NCBI GenBank assembly: GCA_905221605.1
Contig: CAJNDS010002318.1
Coordinates: 188,001 to 252,000, forward strand
Direction: 5' to 3'
Source: Symbiodinium natans
Lineage: Eukaryota > Sar > Dinophyceae > Suessiales > Symbiodiniaceae
DNA length: 64,000 nt
The notes beneath the pieces were generated by a model. The model searched no databases. It was not told the DNA's origin and saw only the letters and a list, made by a program, of their open reading frames with translations. The position numbers and the translations under genes are program-made. Below, one piece after another: positions 31,013 to 41,671 of the stretch. Each line of letters starts with the position of its first letter. Position 1 is the stretch's first letter.

Positions 31013-31072
31013 GTGGCTCTGGCTCTGATCACGGCCATGCTGCCCGTGACGCTCTCGCCTGTGGCCTTGTCG
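31013..31072 (+). CDS. Membrane-module exon 8 (TM helix)
   Basis: 60 nt, phase 0-0, reading VALALITAMLPVTLSPVALS. It follows the R-K of the micro-exon in frame. Acceptor GGCAG; donor GCAAAG. Confidence 0.75.
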
Positions 31073-31084
31073 GCAAAGCCCCGA

Positions 31085-31170
31085 CCCCAAAAAGGGTTTG
31101 GGGTTTAGGGTTGAGGGTTTGGGGTTTAGGGGTTTAGGCTTTACGGGTGTAGGGTTTAGGGTTAGGGGAC
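31085..31170. repeat. TTTAGGG-type variant array
   Basis: GGGTTTGGGGTTTAGGG units. In the intron 31073-31689 there are also a TA microsatellite (31279-31302) and a CCCTAAA/CCCGAAA array (31590-31680). Confidence 0.85.
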
Positions 31171-31689
31171 TGAGGAACCAACTTATAGATTTCTGCAGTT
31201 TAAGGGTTAGAGTTTTCATGGAGCGCAAACCTTGAACCAAAAGAAGCCTTATAATATTTATACCGAATTACATATCGTGCATATATATATATATATGTAT
31301 GTTTGTATCTACACATACAATGTGAAGAAGCCTACAACAACCCTTGTGCGATCCTCCTAGAATACAAAAATGCACTTGAAAACAGCCCTCAAAGCCTTAA
31401 CCCTAACCCCGAAACCCTAAGCCCGAGCCCCGAAGAGAGGCAGGTAAAGGCCCTAAGCCCTCAAGACCCTTAGCCCCTAAACCTGCACCCCTCAGCCGCT
31501 CAATCCCGAATGAGCCGGGTCTAGATGTAAGCGTAGCCACAAACTACACCGAATGCATGTGCAGGGGAAGAAAACCCGAAACCCACAACCCCTAAACCCT
31601 GGACCCTCAACCCCAAACCCTAAACCCTAAACCCTAAACCCTAAACCCGAAACCCGAAACCCGAAACCCCAAACCCTCAAGCCGCGGAG

Positions 31690-31712
31690 GTGGTGGTGCG
31701 GTTCGGTCTCCT
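31690..31712 (+). CDS. Membrane-module micro-exon 9 (tentative)
   Basis: 23 nt reading VVVRFGL plus two bases. With a GA donor (CT|GAAATG) its phases match 31072 and 32284, giving S-VVVRFGLL-KALQ. Very short; supported only by phase and position. Confidence 0.4.
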
Positions 31713-31777
31713 GAAATGACCCCCCCCGAAATAGAGGACGCAAACGAACCTCCGAAGAGCCGACTCTTGCGCAGACG

Positions 31778-32220
31778 TTAGGGTTTAGGGTCTAGGGTTT
31801 AGGGTTTAGGGTTTAGGGTTTAGGGTTTAGGGCGCTAAGGCTTGCTACTCCCCAAGTTGGATCTGGGTTGTTTTTTTTTTCCCACCCCAATACCTCGACA
31901 GCCTCCCTGAACCCTAAACCAACCCGAAACCCAACAGCCTGAAGCCCTAAACCCTAAACCCTAAACCCTAAACCCTAAACCCTAAACCCTACGCCCTAAG
32001 CCCTAAGCTCTAAGCCTTAAGCCCTAAGCCCTAAGCCCTAAGCCCCAAACCCGAAGTTTCCTTAAGGCCACCCTGAATAATTCCCATCCATCGGAGGCTC
32101 CTGCAAAGAGCACCCCAGAAAAAAATCCGAATGTTGGGTTCCGCCCAAAAATCCTGGGTTTAGGGTTTAGGGTTTAGGGCTTAGGGCTTAGGGCTTAGGG
32201 CTTAGGGTTTAGGGTTGTGA
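31778..32220. repeat. Telomere-like arrays in three blocks
   Basis: TTTAGGG at 31778-31835, CCCTAAA/CCCTAAG at 31905-32050 and TTTAGGG/CTTAGGG at 32156-32217. Blocks 1 and 3 are inverted relative to block 2 within the same intron. Confidence 0.92.
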
Positions 32221-32283
32221 AGTCCTTGGATCAGCTCGGCTCTTCAAATTCAGGGCTTGTCCTTGCGTCTGTTTCCCGTGCAG

Positions 32284-32389
32284 AAAGGCCCTCCAGATGG
32301 AAGCTGTGACGCTGGTGCTGATCGTGTCTTTGGCGGCCTACCTGTGCTGCTGGCCCTACCATGTCACTCGGCGCACGCCTTTCGGGATG
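32284..32389 (+). CDS. Membrane-module exon 10 (TM helix and W-P-Y end)
   Basis: 106 nt, phase 2 to phase 0. It reads KALQMEAVTLVLIVSLAAYL then CCWPYHVTRRTPFGM. A helix followed by a W-P-Y/P-Y turn is the usual order here. Canonical donor GTAGGG. Confidence 0.75.
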
Positions 32390-32466
32390 GTAGGGTGCTT
32401 TTCACAAGGGCCCAGCATAGCAGGCTCCTTACTTTCAACTCCCCGCCTAAGCCCTACACAGCTGAG

Positions 32467-32613
32467 GTCGACTTCTGGAATCGGGTGGAGGTTGGACTCC
32501 TCATCGCCGGCCTCACCATCACCGGGCTCACGACGTGCCTTATCGCCAACGACTTGCACTGGGCCCACTCGACGTTGATGCAGCGCGTGCTGGTCTGCCT
32601 CATCTGCTCCACG
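32467..32613 (+). CDS. Membrane-module exon 11 (TM helix)
   Basis: 147 nt, phase 0-0. It reads VDFWNRVEVGLLIAGLTI then TGLTTCLIANDLHWAHST. The intron before it is only 77 bp. The 3' border (ACG|GCCGGA) is chosen by phase; the frame stays open to 32664. Confidence 0.72.
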
Positions 32614-32763
32614 GCCGGAGACCCCCTGATGCAATGGAGCAGCCAAATCCCCCTTAAGGAATAGACAAGTTAGTTGATAGTCGGATCCCTGGTGTCTAGG
32701 TATCTTCCTTCACCCAGGGGCATTGGGCTCTTTGGGTAGGGTAGGTGACTCGGCTCATGGTAG

Positions 32764-32877
32764 CTGTTTTCCGAGGGGATTTCGATGGCCATGATGGGCG
32801 CTTGCTTCGTGGCTTACTACGAGGAGCGCCTGGAGCGACGTGAGAAGGCGCCCACAGAAGAGGAGGAAGAGGCATGA
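32764..32877 (+). CDS. Terminal exon: last helix, acidic tail and stop
   Basis: 114 nt with TGA at 32875-32877. It reads LFSEGISMAMMGACFVAYYE, then ERLERREKAPTEEEEEA. The charged, Glu-rich tail after the final hydrophobic stretch is probably cytosolic. This closes the large gene. Confidence 0.75.
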   Translation: MFSEGISMAMMGACFVAYYEERLERREKAPTEEEEEA

Positions 32878-33600
32878 TGGAGGGAGAGGCATGATTCATC
32901 GTCCCGTGCTCCGGCAGTTTCTGGGCCAGGCACCGACGCCGGGATCACCCTCCAGACCCTAAGGCAATTAAGGCCCGCAGCCTAAGCTTACTACAAGGCT
33001 CAAGAATTACAAAACTTTTTCCCTTAAAACCTTCTTGTAATGTTATAGCCCGCCAAAATACCCATTGTGACATGAACAGGGCCTATATTACGCGACCAGT
33101 TCGGTTGTACCTGGGCATCTTTGTGTTTTCGGCCTGCTCGCACAGGCATGAGCCCAGCGAGGATGAGCGCTGTCAAGTGGCTCTGCTCAGCCACTCCTCC
33201 ATTCGACTCCCCGCATAGGGGTACCCCCTCCCCCGCCCCCAATATCCCCAACATGCGACGATCCTTCTTGTAGAAACTCCCAAATACCGTATATTTGGGA
33301 AGCCCCTGTATGGTGGTGGGTGTGGATGGCACCTTACTGGCACCTTACTGTGTGTGGAGCTGGACACCCTCTGGGCGTGTTGCTGACCTTGCGCTCGCTG
33401 GTGAAGGGCCAAATCCTGCGGCAGGAACTTAGGTTTAGGCTTCAGTCGATCCCTAAGAGGTTAGGGAAGTTACATGGGCCCTTCATATGGCCCCGTACCT
33501 ATTTCAAGGTGTTCTGAAGTATGGGCGCTTGGGTTTCAACCAATCACAGCACCTGCAATCACCGTCTTGTCTCGAGCCGAAAGCCCGGCCCCTCTTCTAC
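32878..33600. other. Unassigned intergenic stretch
   Basis: No gene recognised. Open frames at 33320-33517 (+) and 33024-33412 (-) lack domain patterns. A diverged family E element lies at 33452-33530. Confidence 0.4.
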
Positions 33601-33603
33601 CCT

Positions 33604-34560
33604 CCCCTAAACCCTAAACCCCTTTAAACCCTAAACCCTAAACCCTAAACCCTAAACCCTGGACCCTAGACCCTAGACCCTAGACCCTAGACCCTAAACC
33701 CTAAACCCTAAACCCTAAACCCTGAAACCTTAACTCCAAAATGCCCTACGAGCTGAGCCCCAACCCCGCAGCTCACATGCTTCAGACACCTTGATCCAGG
33801 AACTCCGAAAGGGCTTAAGCACAGTTATATAATATATGCACAGTTATTATGTAAAGGTACAAAAGGTTTTGGGGTTTGGGTTTAGGGTTTGGGGGCTTGA
33901 GAGGTTTGGGGTTTAGGATTTGGGCTTAGGTTGGGGTAGGGGGCGTTTGGGTTTTGTTTTCGCCTTGGGAATTTTCAGGGCTTTAGGAGGGTTTGGGGCT
34001 ACGAGGGTTTTGGAGTTGTTTAGTGTAGGATGCCCGGGTGTTTGCTGAGCGCTTCTGTTGGCGAAGAAGCTTTTCGGCTCCGGCTGCTTTGACACTTGAA
34101 CTTTTTAGGGCTTTAGGGCTTTAGGGCTTTAGGGCTTTAGGGCTTTAGGGCGCTAAGGGGGTTAAGGGGGTTAAGGGTGAAGGGTTTAAGGTTCAAGGCT
34201 GCTAAGGTTGTAGGCAGTGGCAAACCTTCAAGTCCCCAAACCCTAAACCCTAAACCCTAAACCCTAAACCTTAAACCCTAAACCCTAAACCCTAAACCCT
34301 AAACTCAAAACCCTAAGCCCTAGTCCGGGGCCAAGTCCTTCATGCCCTTTGCCGTGTGACTCCTGGTGCCATGGCGGCCATGCCGGCCCGCCATGCAGAG
34401 TCTGGGCTGCAGATGCCCTAAACCCTACACCCAAAACCCTTAAACCCCAAGCCCTAAACCCTAAACCCTAAACCCTAAACCCTAAACCCTAAACCCTAAA
34501 CCCTAAACCCTCAACCCCAAACCCAAAACCCCTAAGCCCTAAGCCCGAAGCCCTAAGTCC
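33604..34560. repeat. Series of telomere-like arrays
   Basis: CCCTAAA/CCCTAGA at 33604-33730, degenerate TTTAGGG and GGGCTTTA at 33870-34180, CCCTAAA at 34235-34325 and 34418-34560. Confidence 0.9.
34371..34412 (+). CDS. Possible first coding exon of the cold-shock gene (tentative)
   Basis: An ATG in good context (gtgccATGG) opens a short frame MAAMPARHAESGLQ between two telomere-like arrays, in front of the cold-shock exons and on the same strand. It could start that gene. Nothing links it directly. Confidence 0.2.
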
Positions 34561-34670
34561 CAAACTGGTGAGAGCACCGCTCGCTCGAATCTGCCTTTTG
34601 CTTTTTTTAGGCAGAGGCTTGTAATAGGGGTATACCTACTGTTTGGAGTTCTTCTCAGAAGGGTCATATT

Positions 34671-34780
34671 GCATGGGGGTTTCCAAAATTTGGGGTGCCT
34701 TATTGGGGTCCGTATCATGCAGGAATCCTATTATTTGGGGATCTATATTAAGAATCCCTTATTGTCGTAAACTCCCATAT
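34671..34780. mobile_element. MITE-like element, family C, copy 3
   Basis: 110 bp; GCATGGGGGTTTCCAAAATT at the left and CGTAAACTCCCATAT at the right. It matches the copy at 17487-17670 but without that copy's 70-bp insertion, and is probably the best preserved outline of the family. Confidence 0.75.
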
Positions 34781-35069
34781 TCTGGGTTTACATACGGGGA
34801 ATCCCGGCTGTTAAGTCGTCGGCAGCATGTTGGGCCACTAAGGCTTGGCGGCGCAGTGCCAGCGCCAAGCTTGCGGCACTGCTGTCGGGCGTGCGGAGGT
34901 TGGGCTCCCGAAGTTGAGAGATATACCTGAGTTCATGGTGGGAACCGAGTATCGTGTTAAGGTCTACTCTTTCAACAAGAATATAGGGCTTTCCCTGGCT
35001 TTTGAGGTTTTTGCTGAAAGCTTTGTGTTCACTAAACCCTGAGCCCCCCCCGGTGAGGTAGGTTATTGG

Positions 35070-35132
35070 TGGGTGTACATACGGCAGCTTCTAAATATAG
35101 GCGAGTGTATGCTGGGTATCCTTCTGTGGATG
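35070..35132. repeat. Dispersed repeat, copy 2 ('ggcgagtgtatgc')
   Basis: Related to 1383-1450 (gtgggtgtacatac, then aggcgagtgtatgctgggt). Similarity was judged by eye only. Confidence 0.3.
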
Positions 35133-35277
35133 TTAGTACTAGAAGCCCTACCCCAATATCGGAGTAGAGCATCTACATACTACTAAGGGCGCTTACGCCT
35201 CGATGAGACGTTGTCCTTCACAGCAACCAAGCCGTTTGCTCCTCATGACCTCCCAAATTCCCAAACCACTGCAGCGC

Positions 35278-35474
35278 CCCTAAACTAAACCCTAAACCCT
35301 AAACCCTAAACCCTAAACCCTAAACCCTAAACCCTAAACCCTAAACCCTAAGCCCCAAACCCTAAACCCTAAACCCTAAACCCCAAAGAGCCCGAAGCCC
35401 TAAAGCATTAGACCCCGATCCACCCTGAGGCAGGAGGAAGTGGCGGCGCGGCGACTCCAGGCGCTGGCCCTGGG

Positions 35475-35508
<34 letters not shown>

Positions 35509-35910
35509 AAAGCGGGGGGGTGGGGGGGGGAAAGCGGGGGGGGGGAAGGTGGGGGGTGTAGGGTTTGGGGCTTTTCTAGCGTTTGGAGGGTTTAGGGTGC
35601 TTGGGGTAAGTTTTGGGGTGCTCGGGTGTAATAAAACTGGGGCGTATCGGGTTTAGTGGCTACAACCCTCAACCCTAAACCCTAAACCCTAAACCCTAAA
35701 CCCTGAACCCTAAACCCTAAACCCTAAACCCTAAACCCTAAACCCTAAACCCGAAACCCTAAACCCTAAACCCCACACCCTAAACCCTAAACCCTAAACC
35801 CTAAACCCTAAACCCTAAACCCTAAACCCTAAACCCTAAACCCTAAACCCTAAACCCTAAACCCCAAAGATCCCGAAGCCCGAAAGCAGATCCAAACCCT
35901 AAACCCTACT
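35278..35910. repeat. Telomere-like arrays flanking a long G-run
   Basis: CCCTAAA at 35278-35390; a G-rich run of over 30 Gs and G-blocks at 35476-35545; CCCTAAA at 35664-35880. The G-run is on the + strand. An AG-bounded open segment at 35434-35473 (EEVAARRLQALAL) just before the G-run may be an exon. Confidence 0.92.
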
Positions 35911-36059
35911 CTAATCCCGAACGTGCCTGTGACCCTATAACCCGATTGTCCTGCCACCTTAGAACCCCCTGCCCCTACATATCCATATATCCTTATGTCC
36001 GTACATCCCGAAAAAGCCACGTAACCTTAAACCCTAAAGCCCTAATGCCGAAGCTTTAA

Positions 36060-36235
36060 ACCCCAAAACCCTGTAAACTACACACCCTAAACCCTCAACC
36101 CCAAACCCTCAACCCCAAACCCCAAGCCCCAAGCCCCAAGCCCCAAACCTCAAACCCCAAACCCTAAATCCTAAACCCTAACCCTCAAACCCCAAACCCC
36201 AAACCCTGAACCCTCTCTTACCTATGCAGTTTAAA
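36060..36235. repeat. CCCCAAA / CCCTAAA array
   Basis: Mixed variant heptamers, with CCCCAAG and CCCTCAA types. Confidence 0.9.
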
Positions 36236-36280
36236 CCCTAATGGGATTCGTGGGCATATATTTTTTTTCTGCGGCCTAAA

Positions 36281-36473
36281 CCCTGACGCCCTTCGTGGGC
36301 ATGTGTTTTTCTGGGCCCTGGAATGTAATCTGAAAAATGAGGGGGTCATTTCTGTTATAACTCAGCTGGAATCGGCCCAAAGGGGCCGAATCCTGGGTTC
36401 CCCCCCACAGGGGCTCCTTTTCAGGGCCTTGGGCCCAGAAAACAAAGCAATATGCCCACGAAGGGCGTCAGGG
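36281..36473. mobile_element. Inverted-repeat element with 22-bp perfect arms
   Basis: Arms CCCTGACGCCCTTCGTGGGC(AT) at 36281-36302 and the exact complement at 36452-36473, separated by about 150 bp. The arms contain the TTCGTGGGCA core of the minisatellite at 18300 and 37858, linking this element to that dispersed family. Confidence 0.65.
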
Positions 36474-36747
36474 TTTGGGGGGCATATTGAAACCCTGATG
36501 CACTTCGTGGGCATATTGTTTCTTTAGGGGCCCTAGGGTTTGGGGTTAGGGCTTTAGGGTTTGGGTTGTTGGCATAGGGTTTAAGGCCCTATTGTGGGTT
36601 TTGGGTCCGCTGGACTTTGAGCTCTACGCCTACTGGGAATGTATTGTATGAACTTTATATCTTCTCAATGTTATGGGTTTCTTGGGTGGGGTTTGTTTCC
36701 GACGCCTGACAAGCTGCTTGACCAGTAAATGTTTGGACTTGGGATGC

Positions 36748-37700
36748 TGAACCCTAAACCCTGAACCCTAGACCCTAAACCCTAAACCCTAAACCCTAAA
36801 CCCTAAACCCCCTAAACCACAGTTGGGCCACTCTGGACTCCGGCGTACGAGACGCCTGAGCCCCCTCCGCCCCCTCGAGGCGCTCTGGCGACGCCGGCGT
36901 CAGGCGTGAAAGGGAGGGTCTTAAAAGCCTTAAACCTGAAGGTTTAGGAACCTGAAGGTTTAGGGTTTAGGGTTTAGGGGGTAGGTTTAGGGTTTAGGGT
37001 TCAGGGTTTAGGGTTTGGGTTTAGGGTTTAGGGAACCCCAAACCTGAAGCCCCACGCTAGAAAGCTTCATTCCTTAGGGATTAGGGTCTAGGGTTTAGGG
37101 TTCAGGGTTTAGGGACCCCCCAACATGATGCTTTCAACCAGGGGGCTGAAAGAAGAGTTGAGTAGCCTTAGCAGCCCTAAACCCTAAACCCTAAACCCTA
37201 AACCCTAAACCCTAAACCCTAAACCCTAAACCCTAAACCCTAAACCCTAAACCCTGAACCCTTGAAAGGCTCGGCAGGGCGTCAGCCCGACTTGCGGCTT
37301 CCCACCAGCGACCCTGCCGGAGCAGAACCACGCGCGCCACAGCGGGCATGGCATTAGGGTTTAGGGTTTAGGGTTTAGGGTTTAGGGTTTAGGGTTTAGG
37401 GTTTAGGGTTTAGGGTTTAGGGTTCAGGGTTCAGGGTTTAGGGTTTAGCGTTTAGGGTTTAGGGTTGGGCCTGTGGCATTGCCTGGCCTGGTTTTTCAAG
37501 ATCTTTCTGAGGGAATGCAAGGGCCATGGTCGGAGTAAATTCAGGGAGTCTCTTCGGGGTACCAGCCGTAGGGGTCCAAGTTTGACTCCCCTTGGGTATA
37601 GGGTTTAGGGGGTTGGGGGTTTAGGGTTTAGGGTCTAGGGTCTAGGGTTCAGGGTTTAGGGTTTAGGGTTTAGGGTCTGAGTCTAAGGTTTCAGGGCGCA
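36748..37700. repeat. Cluster of telomere-like arrays in both orientations
   Basis: CCCTAAA at 36748-36812 and 37176-37262; TTTAGGG at 36955-37115, 37355-37468 and 37597-37680. Two AG-bounded G+C-rich open segments (36823-36905, Pro-rich; 37277-37350) lie between them and may be exons of the cold-shock gene's linker, unproven. Confidence 0.88.
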
Positions 37701-37857
37701 GTGAAGGGTCGAAGTGAAACATCTGCTACGCTGCGTCAGAGACACACATGGGCCCCCCAAACCCCCTAAGCCTTAAAGCCTCAACCTCAACCCTCAACCC
37801 TCAACCCTCAACCCTAAACGCTAAACCTCTCCTACCATATAATTATAAACCTTAATG

Positions 37858-37945
37858 GTATTCGTGGGCAAGGCCCAAATATTCGTGGGCAAGGCCCAAA
37901 GATTCGTGGGCAAGGCCCAAATATTCGTGGGCAAGGCCCAAAATC
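37858..37945. repeat. 'attcgtgggcaaggcccaa' array, four copies
   Basis: A 22-bp unit repeated four times; same core as the array at 18300-18560. Confidence 0.92.
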
Positions 37946-37954
37946 CAAGGCATG

Positions 37955-40080
37955 GCGTTTAGGGTTTCAAGGCCTCAGGGCTTGTGTTTAGGGTTTCAGG
38001 GCCTCAGGGCCTGTGTTTAGGGTTTCAGGGCCCAGCGTTTAGGGTTTCAAAGCCTCAGGGCCTGTGTTTAGGGTTTCAGGGCCTCAGGGCCTGTGTTTAG
38101 GGTTTCAGGTCCCAGCGTTTAGGGTTTCAAGGCCTCAGGGCCTGTGTTTAGGGTTTCAGGGCCTCAGGGCCTGTGTTTAGGGTTTCAGGGCCCAGCGTTT
38201 AGGGTTTCAAGGTCTCAGGGCCTGTGTGTACAGCGTTTAGGGTTTCAAGGGCCTGTGTTTAGGGTTTCAGGGCCTCAGGGCCTGTGTTTAGGGTTTCAGG
38301 GCCCAGCGTTTAGGGTTTCAAGGTCTCAGGGCCTGTGTGTAGGGTTCCAGGGCCTCAGGGCCTGTGTTTAGGGTTTCAGGGCCCAGCGTTTAGGTTTCAA
38401 GGCCTCAGGGCCTGTGTTTAGGGTTTCAGGGCCTCAGGGCCTGTGTTTAGGGTTTCAGGGCCCAGCGTTTGGGGTTTCAAGGCCTCAGGGCCTGTGTTTA
38501 GGGTTTCAGGGCCTCAGGGCCTGTGTTTAGGGTTTCAGGGCCCAGCGTTTAGGGCTTCAAGGCCTCAGGGCCTGTGTTTAGGGTTTCAGGGTCTCAGGGC
38601 CTGTGTTTAGGGTTTCAGGGCCGAGCGTTTAGGGTTTCAAGGCCTCAGGGCCTGTGTTTAGGGTTTCAGGGCCTCAGGGCCTGTGTTTAGGGTTCCAGGG
38701 CCCAGCGTTTAGGGTTTCAAGGCTTCAGGGCCTGTGTTTTGGGGTTTCAGGGCCTCAGGGCCTGTGTTTAGGATTTCAGGGCCCAGCGTTTAGGGTTTCA
38801 AGGCCTCAGAGCCTGTGTTTAGGGTTTCAGGGCCTCAGGGCCTGTGTTTAGGGTTTCAGGGCCCAGCGTTTAGGGTTTCAAGGCCTCAGGGCCTGTGTTT
38901 AGGGTTTCAGGGCCTCAGGGCCTGTTTTCAGGGCCCAGCGTTTGGGTTTCAAGGCTTCAGGGCCTGTGTTTAGGGTTTCAGGGCCTCAGGCCCTGTGTTT
39001 AGGGTTTCAGGGCCCAGCGTTTAGGGCTGTGTTTAGGGTTTCAGGGCCTCAGGGCCTGTGTTTAGGGTTTCAGGGCCCAGCGTTTAGGGTTTCAAGGCCT
39101 CAGGGCCTGTGTTTAGGGTTTCAGGGCCTCAGGGCCTGTGTTTAGGGTTTCAGGGGTTTAGGGTTTCAGGGCCTCAGGGCCTGTGTTTAGGGTTTCAAGG
39201 CCTCAGGGCCTGTGTTTAGGGTTTCAGTGCCTCAGGGCCTGTGTTTAGGGTTTCATTTAGGGATCAGGGCCTGTGTTTAGGGTTTCAGGGCCTCAGGGCC
39301 TGTGTTTAGGGTTTCACGGCCCAACGTTTAGGGTTTCAAGGCCTCAGGGCCTGTGTTTAGGGTTTCAGGGTCTCAGGGCCTGTGTTTAGGGTTTCACGGC
39401 CCAGCGTTTGGGGTTTCAAGGCCTCAGGGCCTGTGTTTAGGGTTTCAGGGCCTCAGGGCCTGTGTTTAGGGTTTCAAGGCCTCAGGGCCTGTGTTTAGGG
39501 TTTCAGGGCCTCAGGGCCTGTGTTTAGGGTTTCAGGGCCCGGTGTTTAGGGTTTCAAGGCCTCAGGGCCTCTGTTTAGGGTTTCAGGGCCTCAGGGCCTG
39601 TGTTTAGGGTTTCAAGGCCTCAGGGCCTGTGTTTAGGGTTTCAGGGCCTCAGGGCCTGTGTTTAGGGTTTCAGGGCCCAGCGTTTAGGGTTTCAAGGCCT
39701 CAGGGCCTGTGTTTAGGGTTTCAGGGCCTCAGGGCCTGTGTTTAGGCTTTCAGGGCACAGCGTTTAGGGTTTTCAAGGCCTCAGGGCCTGTGTTTAGGGT
39801 TTCAGGGCCTCAGGGCCTGTGTTTAGGGTTTCAGGGCCCAGCGTTTAGGGTTTCAAGGCCTCAAGTCCTGGCGTTTTCGGTTTCAGGGTTTCAGGGCCTG
39901 TTTCAGCCTGTGGTTCGTGTTTCAGGGCCTCAGGGCCTGTGTTTAGGGTTTCAGGGCCCAGCGTTTAGGGTTTCAAGGCCTCAGGGCCCTCAGGGCCTGT
40001 GTTTAGGTTTCAGGGCCCAGCGTTTAGGGTTTCAAGGCCTCAAGGCCTGTGTTTAGGGTTTCAAGGCCTCAACGCCGTGT
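37955..40080. repeat. Higher-order satellite containing TTTAGGG, about 80-bp unit
   Basis: The base monomer is about 29 bp: GTGTTTAGGGTTTCAGGGCC then TCAGGGCCT. Two or three monomers, with alternating 'ggcccagcg' and 'aaggcctca' variants, make an approximately 80-bp higher-order unit repeated about 25 times over 2.1 kb. Each monomer holds one TTTAGGG, so it probably grew from a telomere-like seed. Open frames through it are repeat artefacts. Confidence 0.93.
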
Positions 40081-40187
40081 TTTTTTCAAGTTTTTCAGGG
40101 TTTTTCAAGGTTTTTCAATGTTTTTTAAGGTTTTTCCATGTTTCTTCGGGTTTTTTCAGGGTTTTTCTGAGGAAGGGCTGCCCCCGC

Positions 40188-40607
40188 GACCTTTTCACAA
40201 CCTAATTTCGGTCAAGGGGGGGTCGTATTTTTGAATTTTAAAGGCAAAATAGTCTTTGGAGACCCTCCTTGCCTCAAACTCCGACCCCCCCTTGAGAGGG
40301 AAAGTTTGCCTCAAAAAACACCCCAAAAGGGACCTCAGGCTAGACCCGCAATGAAAATGCGAATTTTTAGTACTGAAATCGAGGGTTCTGGGTGGCCTCT
40401 CGTTTTCTGGGTGTTTGTGTTTTTCAAGTTTTTCAAGACTTTTCCGCGACCTTTTTCACAATGATTTTGGTCAGGGGGGGGGGGGTCCTTTTTCGATTTT
40501 TTTGGCAAAATAATCTTCGGAGACCCCCCCCCTTGCCTCGAACTCCGACCCCCCCATGAGGGAAAATTTGCTTCCAAAAACACCCCAAATGGGGGGGACC
40601 CCAGGCT
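40188..40607. repeat. Direct duplication of about 155 bp
   Basis: Segment 40188-40342 ('ctttggagaccctccttgcc', 'aactccgaccccccc', 'aaacaccccaaa') is repeated with changes at 40448-40607. T-rich 'tttttcaagg' repeats lie on both sides (40078-40170, 40430-40445, 40610-40660). Confidence 0.75.
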
Positions 40608-40902
40608 TTTTTTTTCTCTCTTTTTTTCAGGGTTTTTTCATTTTATAACATTTTTTCCAAGGTTTGAGCCTCAGTTTAGGATTTCAAGACCTCAAAGCCT
40701 CGCGTAGTTTAGTATCTCCACCTCCTCGTTTGTTAAGTGGAAGTCATTCATTTTGTTATTGAACCATCCTAATAAAAAGAAGAAACTTTTTGTGGGTGGG
40801 TATTTTTCGATGTTCTAAACACAGAGCCTAAACGAGAAACTGCTCGACCAGGAGCTCTTGAACCCTCAACCCTAAACCCTAAACCCCAAGCCCCTACTCA
40901 AG

Positions 40903-40959
40903 GCGGCCTTCGTGGCTTGCCCCTCTGGAGCATCACCAGCATGAGGGCGTCGTGCGGAG
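40903..40959 (+). CDS. CSD1 exon a
   Basis: 57 nt, ending in phase 2 at CGG AG|GTGGAG. It reads RPSWLAPLEHHQHEGVVR. With the first base of the next exon it makes Ser, giving G-V-V-R-S, the start of a cold-shock domain. Confidence 0.68.
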
Positions 40960-41607
40960 GTGGAGTGCGGAGAAAGGCCCGTTTTTTGGTTTATGGAAAT
41001 TCGTGCTCGGAGTTTCGATTGAAAGGTTACCCTGGACCCTACACCCTAAACCCTAAACCCTAAACCCGAAACCCTAGTTCGGACGGGGGGCTTTGAACGA
41101 AAGTTGGGCCTTTTGCTTGGATGTCGCGGATCTCAGGGCCTTTCGTCACCATACCTGTTGGTTTAGGGTTTAGGGTTTAGGGTTTGGGGTTTAGGGTTTA
41201 GGGTGAATAAGCCATGAATGGGCCAAGGGAATGTGAAGACATGCAGCTTCTATTGATACAGGTGAGGGTTTTTGGTGTAGGGGTTTTGGGCTTAACGACA
41301 TCTCGCAAGTCACTGATGAGAGTGGAAGGGGATTCTAGGATGTTTAAGGACTTGAGGGGTTTGGGTTTCAATCTGGGGTCTTTTCTGTAAACCCCAAACC
41401 CAAAACCCCAAACCCTAAACCAGAACGAAACCCAAGACCCTAAACCCTGCCAATCATGGGGTCCCCAAGCTTTACTGCAGTTTAGGGTTGTTGGCCTCTC
41501 GCACTCCATAACCCTGAAAACCTAAATCCAACCCCAAACCCGAAACCCCCACCAAAAACCCTAATCCTAACCCCAAACCCTGAACCTTCAATTCTTCGCT
41601 GCGCTAG

Positions 41608-41671
41608 CCTACCAACGAAAGGCCGTGGCTTCATACGAAATGACCAGATCCTCCGGATGACCGGCTACGAC
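41608..41671 (+). CDS. CSD1 exon b (K-G-R-G-F-I)
   Basis: 64 nt. It reads LPTKGRGFIRNDQILRMT then GYD. G-R-G-F-I is the RNP1-like strand of cold-shock domains. Donor GCGCCG, phase 0, so D joins V-R-F of the next exon. Confidence 0.78.

Noticed and set aside
38144-40056. + strand ORFs with repeated FRVSGPQGLCLGFQGPA text
   Set aside because: Translation of the 80-bp satellite; the same peptide appears because the DNA unit repeats, and single-base slips change frame between units.
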